Below, one piece after another: positions 36,001-42,927 of a DNA stretch of 64,000 nt. The translations under genes and the position numbers were made by a program. This stretch comes from Pseudomonas viridiflava (lineage in GTDB: Bacteria; Pseudomonadota; Gammaproteobacteria; Pseudomonadales; Pseudomonadaceae), in contig NZ_UTBZ01000099.1 in the NCBI RefSeq assembly GCF_900580865.1, positions 313,921 to 377,920 on the forward strand, given 5' to 3'. Under the pieces are notes generated by a model. The model was not told the DNA's origin and ran no database searches. It saw only the letters and a list, made by a program, of their open reading frames with translations. Within the stretch, counting starts at the first letter, position 1; every line of letters starts with the position of its first letter.

Positions 36001-36163
36001 GGCGGAGAACTTCAAGTTCACCTCGGCCCTGCCAGTGCAGGTGCTCAAGGGCATGGCGCCGATTCTGACGCCGTACCTGCAACCGGGCAGCGCCTCCCAA
36101 TGCACGCCAACCCAAACCGCCAGCGTGGCGATGATCGAGGCGCCGCGCCCTACAGCGAGGTAA
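33005..36163 (+). CDS. Large class A penicillin-binding protein (transglycosylase/transpeptidase)
   Basis: Inner-membrane protein of up to 1052 residues, with one membrane anchor (AFWLLLVIIAIVVGLAAS, about 42-59). A GT51 glycosyltransferase domain follows, with catalytic-type E190 in FIENRFLLD and the SAGGSTLATQLEK motif. The penicillin-binding motifs come next: S521-T-A-K (SxxK), S627-I-N (SxN) and K950-T-G-T. All motifs are present, so it could polymerise and cross-link peptidoglycan. It is longer than typical PBP1a/1b (roughly 800-850), with about 320 residues between the SxN and KTG motifs. The start is uncertain: ATGs at 33005 and 33020, neither with a good ribosome binding site. It lies between two toxin genes, which is unusual for a core cell-wall enzyme. 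Confidence 0.88.
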   Translation: MDQSTMGALWQTDSSKAVVPTDRVDEAPVPEKPRRNRHGWKAFWLLLVIIAIVVGLAASKEMRTSRFQSRELSQYAASLTYHLESGPSEAIRYPGNGPFDLRLGYSSLDEFLPRLLKRNYVVTEQTRFSPALLSYTDKGLFVPYSEKIQAGLSITDCRAAPLYKYNYPQQLYASFAAIPPVVVSSLLFIENRFLLDPKQPLANPAVDWPRFGMAAWSQVAKLLRLPGQSAGGSTLATQLEKYRHSPDGLTVSGAEKLRQMMSASVRAYQPGPQTLGARQNIVRDYLNSVPLSAVPGHGEVHGMAEGLRVWYGSDFNQANAQLNSPATDPKSMAAKGLVLREMLSLMIAQRRPSHYLTKGREELADLTDSHLRLLKQNGVIDSALADAALTSKVTYRDWQTQPTIQPIETNKGISVARSRLASMLNRPLYDLDRLDLSATSTLQGDLQTQATAYLKKLADPAYAAEIGLLGERLLTPTSTTQVRYSFTLFELTPDGSRVRVQTDSTDQPFDINEGSKLELGSTAKMRVLTTYLQIIAELHDKYGAMSVPELKKVEVPDQDRLSQWVIDYLIQNKDHDLSKLLGAALDRKYSASPGEAFFTGGGLHTFHNFRKEDNGRLPTLRDALRESINLPFIRLMRDLVRYTTYSGPNNSAELLKDDRDPRRQEYLANFADREGTSFQLKFWKKYKNKDTQARLDTFLDSMRPTPIRMAAVHRYLLPDASQEDFNTFVRSHLKGAKLSEKLTDDRLIRLYDSYGPGSYDLPDQGFIAKVHPLDLWMMGYLLNHPDATFSEIVKASHFERQEVYSWLFKSKHKGARDSRIRTMLEIEAFLEIHQRWQKVGYPFDHLVPSLATAIGSSGDRPAALAELIGTILNDGVRMPTLRIDSLHFAAGTPYETQLVNDPHVGKRVMPSEVATAMREALSQVVDAGTAKRVSGSFKLADGSPLAMGGKTGTGDNRIEAIGSGGRILSSKSINRTATFVFYIGDHHFGTLTAFVPGRSAENFKFTSALPVQVLKGMAPILTPYLQPGSASQCTPTQTASVAMIEAPRPTAR

Positions 36164-36336
36164 CAATTCGTGTCGGGATTTTCTGCAACAGGGTGACGTT
36201 TTTTCTCTGCGGCGGGTGGTACTTATGTATTTTTCAGATTCGAATTTTCGTCGGGTTGGAGACCCGCAACGGCGTTTGCCTCCCGATCTTTGATCTTTTG
36301 TTTTGCCCCGTCGTGGGTAGGCTGATCACTCCTCAA

Positions 36337-36352
36337 CAATCAAGGATGATTG
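36337..36352 (+). promoter_or_regulatory. RsmA/RsmE-type hairpin at the ribosome binding site of the NEL toxin gene
   Basis: CAATCAAGGATGATTG folds as a perfect 6-bp stem (CAATCA with TGATTG) presenting AGGA in a four-base loop. It contains CAAGGATG, an exact match to the CANGGANG motif of CsrA/RsmA/RsmE. The AAGGA is also the Shine-Dalgarno sequence, nine bases before the ATG at 36356. A second GGA-loop hairpin (CGGGT-TGGAG-ACCCG, 36252-36266) lies 85 bases upstream. Confidence 0.7.
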
Positions 36353-36355
36353 GCC

Positions 36356-39199
36356 ATGTCTCACTCTCCCCAGCCTGCGGACAACGCGGACAAAGGACGG
36401 CATTACGAATTCATCAAGTCCGCCGTCAACGACCCTTTCAAAACCGCGACCGTCAGCCGGGGCCTCGCCTTGGCAGCCTCGCCACTGAAAATTCAACCCT
36501 GGTACACCGGCGCGCCCGCCGCGTACCTGAACAAACTCGCTGCCGCCAACCTCAAGGCCTGGAGTTCGCAGAACCGCGTTGACCATCTGCTGGCCAAGAC
36601 CGATCTCCGTGCCTTCGCCGAGCCTTTGCTCAAGGCAAAAATCAAGGAGCGTCACGGCATCGAGCCGGACGTCAAAAGCACCTTTCTGCGCTTGTACCTG
36701 CCGAAAGACAAACCGTGGTACGCCATTGATGTTTCCAAGGGCGTCGTCACCCGCACGGTCTCGCTGCTGGATGCTGCCCTGCACAACTTCGCCCGCAGTG
36801 AAACGGTCGCGCATGGCTCGGACTACATCAGCCAGCCCGATGCGCGAGGCTTGTTCGATGTCGTGCCGATCAAAGGCGCAATGCCTATCAGCCAGTTCCA
36901 GACGCTGTGCCGTGATCTGGATATCGGCGCGCAATACAAGAAGCATCTGGAAAGCTACCTGTTGCCCGGCGAACCGCTGGCCGAAGGCGTGCTGCAACAC
37001 AAGGTCAGCGAGAGTCAGAAAGACGCCCTCGCCGTCGCCGCGCACCTGGCGTTGATCAAAGAAGATATCCAGTACGACGCCTACAAAATGCTGCTGACCC
37101 TGGCTGAAGGCAAACCGCAACTGCTGCTCAATGGCCGCTCCATGCAGTGCTCTGACCTGTCGCTGCTCGGCACCCGCCTGACCGGGATCCTGCTGCTGAC
37201 CCATACGGTCTCGGACAATCGCGGCGTTCGTCGCCTGGTCGTTTACATCCCCCACGACCCGGATCATCCGCTCAAGGAATACGACTCGCTGAAAGCCTTC
37301 CGCGATGAATTGGCGCGCCAGTTTCGCGAAGACCGATTGAGCGAGACGACCGGACAGACTTACCGTCAGTTCTTCAGCCAGTTCGTTGATCAGCAGCAGC
37401 GGGGTCACTTCTTTGCCGAGCTGGAGCAACGGCTGTTCATCGTCAGGCACCACCCGCGGCAGAATCCGAACGATCAACGCCCGGCGTGGCGCAAGGATCC
37501 GGTGGACAATCCCAACCTGCAATTCAGCCGCGTGAAATTACAGGGCGATTACTGGCGCCATGCCTATCAGCAAAAACTCAACAAAATCCTCAACGATGCC
37601 CGGGAGATTGCCGTTTCCACTGCCGACACCGACAGCAAGGCACGCTGGGCGTGGTGGGACAACTTCAAGAAAATCCTCTCGGACATTTTCAACGTCGCGT
37701 TATTGATCGCCACGCCGTTCGTGCCCGGGCTGGGCGAACTGATGATGGCCTACACCGCTTACCAACTGACCAGCGACGTCATCGAAGGCATCGTCGATCT
37801 GGCTGAAGGCCTCTGGCAAGAAGCCGCCGGGCATGTCATCAGCGTGGTCACCGACATCATTCAACTGACCGCCTTCACCGCCGGCGCGCAGATCGGCGAA
37901 GCCTTTCGCCTCAAGCTGTCGCCGTTGGTCAACGGGATGAAGCCGGTCAGGCTGCCCAATGGCAAAGAGAGTTTATGGCACCCGGACCTGCGCCCTTATG
38001 AACGCAATGACCTGATGCTCTCGCCAGACGCCAGACCTGACCGCCATGGCCTGCATCAGCACGGCAACGAAAACATCCTGCCGCTCGAAGGCAAGTTGTA
38101 CTTCGTCGAAAAAGCCTCGACTGACGCCACGTCCAACACCCACCGCATCAAGCACCCGACGCGCGCCAACGCCTACAAACCAAAGATCGAGCACAACGGC
38201 CACGGCGCCTGGGTGCATGAAGTGGAAACCCCGCACGACTGGCCGAATGAAGCGCTGATGCGGCGACTGGGCCACAGCGTCGAACGTTTTTCGCCCACGG
38301 AGCTTGAGCAGATCCGCATCAGCAGCGGCACCGAGCACGACGCCCTGCGCCAGATGCATATCGATAACAGCCCGCCACCGCCGCTGCTGGCCGATACGGT
38401 CAAACGCTTCAGCGCTTACGACGATGTGCTCACGGCGAGTGCCGACATTCGTGGCGGTCGCCCGATCGATCCACAGGCTGTATGGCTGGAACCGATGTTG
38501 ACTGCTATGCCGGGCTGGCCGCACAGCAAAGCGCTGGAGGTCTACGCCGATACGAGCCTCACAGGCCATTCGCGTAAGTATGGCAACCCGTTGGCTTTGC
38601 CCGCCGATACCTTGAGCATCAGTCAGGGCGATCTCAACGCTGGCAGGCTGGCGGAGCGGGTGGCGGACTTTCTCGGTGACGAGGAACTGAATCATCTGAC
38701 CGGTCACGCGGCCACCCGCGACGAGCATGTCGCCCTCTTGCGCAATCGGCTCGCGGACACCGTCGATGAGAAACGCAGCGCCGTCGCGCATCACGTTTAT
38801 CAATCCCGTGAACGCTCCGGCAAAGCCGACATCCGAGTGGTCAAACAGACCTTTCCCGAGTTACCGCTCGTGCTGGCCGAGAAAGTCGTGGCCCAAGCCA
38901 GCCCCGCCGAATTGCAAAGAGTCGTCGATGCACAACGCCTGCCCCTGCGCCTCAAGAACCAGGCCCGGGAACTGAATTTCGAGGCCTCTGCGTCAAAAGC
39001 CTACGACGGTTTTTTTCGTGATGAGCTGATCACTGCCGACACTGAGCGACTTGCCCTCAACACCCTGAAATTCAACACCGACAGCTTCGACGATCTGCGC
39101 ATCGAAATCCGCGACGGCACTTGGGATGGCCCGTTGCGCTGCAGCGCCGGAGCGCAGGATGCGTCCAGCGTCCGGCGTCCGGCGTCTGATCCGCGATGA
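36356..39199 (+). CDS. N-terminal part of the frameshifted toxin (translocation region)
   Basis: 947 residues from the ATG at 36356, which has AAGGA nine bases upstream; a TTG at 36350 is less likely. The first 430 residues are a DUF6543-like region also recognisable in the 11.4-kb gene (for example QLLLNGRSMQCSDLSLLGTRLTGILLLTH against similar blocks there). Residues about 436-515 are hydrophobic helices (ILSDIFNVALLIATPFVPGL and following). A module with HGLHQHGNENILPLEGKLYFVEK follows. The last 13 or so residues after the duplicated heptamer (ending PASDPR) are out of the original frame. This product lacks the effector domain and is probably inactive as a toxin. Confidence 0.85.
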   Translation: MSHSPQPADNADKGRHYEFIKSAVNDPFKTATVSRGLALAASPLKIQPWYTGAPAAYLNKLAAANLKAWSSQNRVDHLLAKTDLRAFAEPLLKAKIKERHGIEPDVKSTFLRLYLPKDKPWYAIDVSKGVVTRTVSLLDAALHNFARSETVAHGSDYISQPDARGLFDVVPIKGAMPISQFQTLCRDLDIGAQYKKHLESYLLPGEPLAEGVLQHKVSESQKDALAVAAHLALIKEDIQYDAYKMLLTLAEGKPQLLLNGRSMQCSDLSLLGTRLTGILLLTHTVSDNRGVRRLVVYIPHDPDHPLKEYDSLKAFRDELARQFREDRLSETTGQTYRQFFSQFVDQQQRGHFFAELEQRLFIVRHHPRQNPNDQRPAWRKDPVDNPNLQFSRVKLQGDYWRHAYQQKLNKILNDAREIAVSTADTDSKARWAWWDNFKKILSDIFNVALLIATPFVPGLGELMMAYTAYQLTSDVIEGIVDLAEGLWQEAAGHVISVVTDIIQLTAFTAGAQIGEAFRLKLSPLVNGMKPVRLPNGKESLWHPDLRPYERNDLMLSPDARPDRHGLHQHGNENILPLEGKLYFVEKASTDATSNTHRIKHPTRANAYKPKIEHNGHGAWVHEVETPHDWPNEALMRRLGHSVERFSPTELEQIRISSGTEHDALRQMHIDNSPPPPLLADTVKRFSAYDDVLTASADIRGGRPIDPQAVWLEPMLTAMPGWPHSKALEVYADTSLTGHSRKYGNPLALPADTLSISQGDLNAGRLAERVADFLGDEELNHLTGHAATRDEHVALLRNRLADTVDEKRSAVAHHVYQSRERSGKADIRVVKQTFPELPLVLAEKVVAQASPAELQRVVDAQRLPLRLKNQARELNFEASASKAYDGFFRDELITADTERLALNTLKFNTDSFDDLRIEIRDGTWDGPLRCSAGAQDASSVRRPASDPR

Positions 39200-41477
39200 A
39201 CACGGCCGTTATGCGCTGCTCGACGGCAGCAACCGCTCGCTGCATGACGCCGACGATTTCTACACCTCGCTGCTGCGCGCGGTACCTGAACAGGCCCAGT
39301 CGTTCTTGGGCCATCGACGCGGCCAGAGTCGTGCACTGAAACACTGGGTCATGGAAAAAACCGCGCCGGCTGCCGAGCGCCGGATCGTGCTGGCCGAACC
39401 ACCCATTCGGCCGGTAGCGAGCATTGAAACCGAGACCCTGGTGCGCGGCTGGCCGCGGTTTCTCCGTCGATCGACACCGGATGAAAGACTCGAGAGTCTC
39501 TTTCCGAAAATGAGCGAAAGGGAACGAACGGCCTTTATTGAGGTTTTGGCACGCAAGGGCGAACCGCTAGAAGCCATCGAGCGCCTTGAAAACGAACGCA
39601 AGGAACTGCACGACGAATTGATCGCGTGGTGTGATAGTTATCGCAAATTTAATCCGGAAAGCGATTACTGGGACATATCACCGGACTACGTGCAAAAAGG
39701 CGGCATGTTCATCGAAAAACGCTTGATTGAATGCCTTGATCGCCAGAGCGAGTTTTTCGGTGAGCGTAGCGTGCATCCTGAACAAGGCTTAACGCTGGAT
39801 TTATCTTCCGAGTTCCTGGGGCATGACCTCGAGCGCTGGTGGAATGAGCTGCGCAGGCGTCCCAAAATGAAGAAATATTTTGATCGCATCACCGCGTTGA
39901 AACTTGACCGGGCGCGCCTTTCCTCAGACCCCAGCGCTCTGCTGAGCACCTTCCCGAATCTTCGCCAACTGAGCGCCCGCCAGTGCGAGTTGAAACAATT
40001 ACCTTCCATCCTCGGCTTGATGCGCCAGCTCAAAGATCTGGATCTGGCCGATAACTCGATCACACTGACCAGCGAATCCAGCCAGCAACTGGCCGGGCTG
40101 GATCAACTCCGAACGCTGAATTTGAACGGCAATCCCCTGCGTCAGCCACCCGATGTCGGGCGGATGGATCATTTGACTGAACTGCGCCTGGCCAAGACGA
40201 AAATCCAGACCTGGCCCGAAGGTTTGTTTGGCGTCGGCGCAGTCGACAAACAGCGGCCACAAAGCTTCTTTCTGGATCTGCGCGGTGCGCCAATCAACAC
40301 CTTGCCCGAGGTCGTTTCCGGACCCGCTCAGGCAAACATGCTGAGCCGGGCGCGCTTCGAAACGGAGCGATTGTCCAACGAAGATCGCCTGCGGTATGGC
40401 GAGTACCGTAAATCCATAGGCCTCTCCTTGGTGCAGGAAAACATTCCGGCCGCCGAAAACGAGATCAGCTATTGGCAACTGTTTCCGAAAAACTCCATCG
40501 ACTTCAGTCCGTCAGGATCACTCAGCAAGTATCGCCAGGAGTCCTGGCATGACCTGATGGCCGAACCCTATTCGGAAGGTTTTTTCAGCGTGATTCGCAA
40601 GCAGCGAGAGAGCGCCGACTACCAAACGGATCATGGCCGCAGACGCTTGACCCAGCGGGTCTGGGAAATGGTCGATGCTGCCGCGCTTGACGCCCGGTTG
40701 CGGGAAAAACTGTTCAAGCAGATTGTGTCACCCAAAGACTGCGGAGATCTCGGCGCGCAGTTGTTCAACTCATTGGGAATGAAGGTGCTGGTATCGAAGG
40801 CATACGCCGGGTCGACCTCAGCCAGCGAGCTGGGCGCCAAGCTGGTGCGCCTGGCGCGCAGTGCAGCCCGGTTGGACCGGGTTGCCGATGAAGCCCGGGT
40901 CGAGTACAAAAACCAGATTGAACAAAACCTCATGGATCCCGGTATACCTCCGCCAGACGAGGCGGAAATTCATCTGGCATTCGAGATAGGTCTGGCTGAG
41001 AGAATGGAGCTGCCCTGGCAGTCCGAGAGCATGCTTTATCCCTTGCGCTCCGGTGTCTTCAAAGAACAAATCGAAACTGCCTTCAGGATGATCACCAAGC
41101 TCGAACAGGGTGACGGACTGGTCAACGGGATGATCGATCTCACCTCCGAAAACTTCTGGGAAGAGTATTTACAACGTACCCACCCCGATGAATACGAAGC
41201 CAATGGCCGTGTGTTCGACGATAAATCAGGGCAGCTCGACGAGCTGCGCAGCGCCCAGTCTGAATGGGCCAACGCCACCCCCCAGACACCCTTGAATGAG
41301 CTGGCGCGAAAAATGGAAAAACTCGCCGAGCTGTTGGGCGCTTCCCAGGTTGAAGTGTTCAGTGGCGACGCCATGAGCGATGCGGTTTATACGCGGCTGT
41401 TCGATAAAATCGCGTATGAGCGCAAAGAGCTTTCAAGAGAACTGACACGTCAAGCCATGGCCAAGGCCGGTCTCTGA
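39126..41477 (+). CDS. C-terminal part of the frameshifted toxin (LRR plus NEL E3 ligase domain)
   Basis: 783-codon frame; only the part from about 39184 is original sequence, since the first 20 codons overlap the upstream half in a different frame and no ribosome binding site is seen. Leucine-rich repeats run from roughly codon 275 to 380 (FPNLRQLSARQCELKQLPSI, LKDLDLADNSI, LRTLNLNGNPL, LTELRLAKTKI). The NEL domain has the catalytic CxD motif C539-G-D in PKDCGDLGAQLFNSLGMKV (C1460 of the repaired protein). Bacterial NEL ligases transfer ubiquitin to host proteins selected by the LRR. Without the upstream half it would lack a delivery region. Confidence 0.85.
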   Translation: MARCAAAPERRMRPASGVRRLIRDEHGRYALLDGSNRSLHDADDFYTSLLRAVPEQAQSFLGHRRGQSRALKHWVMEKTAPAAERRIVLAEPPIRPVASIETETLVRGWPRFLRRSTPDERLESLFPKMSERERTAFIEVLARKGEPLEAIERLENERKELHDELIAWCDSYRKFNPESDYWDISPDYVQKGGMFIEKRLIECLDRQSEFFGERSVHPEQGLTLDLSSEFLGHDLERWWNELRRRPKMKKYFDRITALKLDRARLSSDPSALLSTFPNLRQLSARQCELKQLPSILGLMRQLKDLDLADNSITLTSESSQQLAGLDQLRTLNLNGNPLRQPPDVGRMDHLTELRLAKTKIQTWPEGLFGVGAVDKQRPQSFFLDLRGAPINTLPEVVSGPAQANMLSRARFETERLSNEDRLRYGEYRKSIGLSLVQENIPAAENEISYWQLFPKNSIDFSPSGSLSKYRQESWHDLMAEPYSEGFFSVIRKQRESADYQTDHGRRRLTQRVWEMVDAAALDARLREKLFKQIVSPKDCGDLGAQLFNSLGMKVLVSKAYAGSTSASELGAKLVRLARSAARLDRVADEARVEYKNQIEQNLMDPGIPPPDEAEIHLAFEIGLAERMELPWQSESMLYPLRSGVFKEQIETAFRMITKLEQGDGLVNGMIDLTSENFWEEYLQRTHPDEYEANGRVFDDKSGQLDELRSAQSEWANATPQTPLNELARKMEKLAELLGASQVEVFSGDAMSDAVYTRLFDKIAYERKELSRELTRQAMAKAGL
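39163..39183 (+). repeat. Heptanucleotide repeat causing the frameshift
   Basis: GTCCGGC occurs twice in tandem (39170-39176 and 39177-39183), preceded by the one-mismatch copy GTCCAGC (39163-39169). Loss of one 7-bp unit restores the reading frame. Short tandem units like this arise and revert by slipped-strand mispairing. Confidence 0.9.
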
Positions 41478-41602
41478 CTACGATGATTGACACCCCGGCC
41501 GGCCTCGACAAGGGCTGGCCGGACTGCATGGCGACGACCCGCTTGCGAATTGATATTGGCCCTCTTTTGCGCTGTCAGTCAGGCCACCGGGATAACCCGA
41601 AT

Positions 41603-42106
41603 TCATCCCTCCCCCGGCGCACTCGCATAGAACATCAGCACCACATTGCCGTGATAATCCCCCGAGCGATAACCGTCCATCGGCTCGATCGGATCGATCC
41701 TCAGCGCCACGCGTTTGCCCCCGGCGGCCTCTTCCTCGGACAGCACCTGACGCGGGGTGATGTGCGAACTCAGCTCCACATCATTGAAGAAAACCCGCAG
41801 CTCGATCACTCCACCGGGCCGGCCGTTCTCCAGGAACGCATCGAAGGCCAGGCGCGCTTCAATCGCGCTGCTGTCATGGCGTACATCGAAATTCCTTTGC
41901 AGCCCGTTCAGGGTCGAACGCGGGTAGTCCCACTCGAGCCGTTGCGGGCGGTGAATCCAGTCCGGCTCCGCCGGGATGATGTAGAACGGGCGGCTGGGAA
42001 TGGTCAGGGACACTTCGAAGGTGTGCTCTTCGCGAGCGCCCCACGCCGCGGCGCTGGCCAGCGCAGTAGCGGCCAGCAGCACGGCGGCGATGCATTGTTT
42101 GATCAT
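41603..42106 (-). CDS. CS1-type fimbrial subunit, minor
   Basis: Secreted protein of 167 residues with a signal peptide (MIKQCIAAVLLAATALASAA). The mature sequence parallels the major pilin gene of the same operon: HTFEVSLTIPSRPFYIIPAEPDW here against HSISLVAHVPTNGFYVVPTDPDL there, and a shared C-terminal GDYHGNVVLMFYASAP/GDYTGSVAMIFDAVPP. It is the last gene of the fimbrial operon and probably a minor shaft or anchoring subunit. The ATG at 42106 is chosen for the signal peptide; a TTG at 42127 is in frame. Confidence 0.8.
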   Translation of the reverse strand: MIKQCIAAVLLAATALASAAAWGAREEHTFEVSLTIPSRPFYIIPAEPDWIHRPQRLEWDYPRSTLNGLQRNFDVRHDSSAIEARLAFDAFLENGRPGGVIELRVFFNDVELSSHITPRQVLSEEEAAGGKRVALRIDPIEPMDGYRSGDYHGNVVLMFYASAPGEG

Positions 42107-42139
42107 GTTGGTTACCCGATGCGTCAATGGAAAACAAAC

Positions 42140-42883
42140 CTAGCGACTGGCGATCTTCATGGATTTCTTGTCGCTGCCCTCGATCAGAAAAAAGCTGTAC
42201 TGGCGGCCTTTTTCCTTGTCGAAGGCAAAGGTCTTGCCCGCCAGCACATGGTGTTTGGTGGTCGCGCCGCAGTCGCTTTCCTTGCTCAGGGCGCAGCTCT
42301 TGAACTCATCGACGATCAGCACGGTGTTGCCGTCGTTGCGTAGTTCATAGCGGCTGTCGGTGTCATTGATGACGGTGGCGAAGCGCGCATCCTTCGGCCG
42401 CACGAAGAAGATCGTGCCGAAGCCGGTCATGACGTTGACCCCGGCCGAAAGCGAGTTTTTGTAGTCTTCGCGCTCCTCGCTGCTGACCACGAACTCGTCT
42501 TCCTTTTCCGGCACCACCGGGACGAAACGCACACGGAAATAGCGTTCGCGATCACGCTCGCCCATGTACAGCAAACGCGTGCCCTGCATGCCCTGCGCCG
42601 GCACGATCAGCCGCGCCGGGCTGGCCATCACGCCATTGCGCGAAGCGCCGTCGGCAGCGTTTTGCACGGGCACTTCCTGCGGCAAGCCATCGGCGCCGTA
42701 GATGATCTCCAGCACATTGATCTTGACGAACGCCGTGGCGTCGCCGCTGTTGAACACCCGTTTCAGGTAGGTACTTTTATCGGCATCGAGATAGTCGTAG
42801 ACGGTGCCGACATTGATTTGCGGACCGGCCTGCGCCGTCAGGCAAAACACACTGAGCAGGCTCAGCAGAAAACCACGGTTCAT
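42140..42883 (-). CDS. CS1-type fimbrial chaperone (CblB/CooB-like)
   Basis: Periplasmic chaperone of the alternate chaperone-usher (alpha-fimbria) pathway, 247 residues. The signal peptide is MNRGFLLSLLSVFCLTAQA. The immunoglobulin-like N-terminal part includes KSTYLKRVFNSGDATAFVKINVLEI, and MASPARLIVPAQGMQGTRLLYMG resembles the subunit-binding strand of such chaperones. The ATG at 42883 is preferred because GGAG lies nine bases upstream and the signal peptide starts there. An ATG at 42931 overlapping the tip-gene stop (ATGA) and one at 42898 are alternatives. It keeps pilin subunits folded and hands them to the usher. Confidence 0.85.
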   Translation of the reverse strand: MNRGFLLSLLSVFCLTAQAGPQINVGTVYDYLDADKSTYLKRVFNSGDATAFVKINVLEIIYGADGLPQEVPVQNAADGASRNGVMASPARLIVPAQGMQGTRLLYMGERDRERYFRVRFVPVVPEKEDEFVVSSEEREDYKNSLSAGVNVMTGFGTIFFVRPKDARFATVINDTDSRYELRNDGNTVLIVDEFKSCALSKESDCGATTKHHVLAGKTFAFDKEKGRQYSFFLIEGSDKKSMKIASR

Positions 42884-42927
42884 CGCGTTCAACTCCATGA
42901 AAATCGAAAAGGGCCTGACTGGAGCAC

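Larger units (their letters stand above)
36356..41477 (+). pseudogene. Frameshifted large toxin/effector gene: translocation region, LRR and NEL E3 ubiquitin ligase
   Basis: Two overlapping frames are halves of one gene. The first ends prematurely at 39199 just after a tandem duplication of GTCCGGC (39170-39183). Removing one copy joins SSVRR directly to LIRDEHGRYALLDGSNRS in the other frame and gives one continuous protein of about 1704 residues. Order of parts: long N-terminal region, hydrophobic segment, Gly/Asn-rich module, leucine-rich repeats, and a C-terminal NEL (novel E3 ligase) domain of the IpaH/SspH kind. As written, the ligase cannot be made as part of the full protein. It may be a true mutation, a rarely reverting slippage site, or a sequencing error. 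Confidence 0.85.

Noticed and set aside
33788..36166. 792-codon open frame antisense to the penicillin-binding protein
   Set aside because: The opposite strand encodes all PBP catalytic motifs in the right order; the antisense product is low-complexity Ala/Gly/Arg/Val sequence.
41494..41521. CCGGCC...GGCCGG dyad after the NEL toxin as a terminator
   Set aside because: The stem has internal mismatches and no T run follows, so I could not support it.
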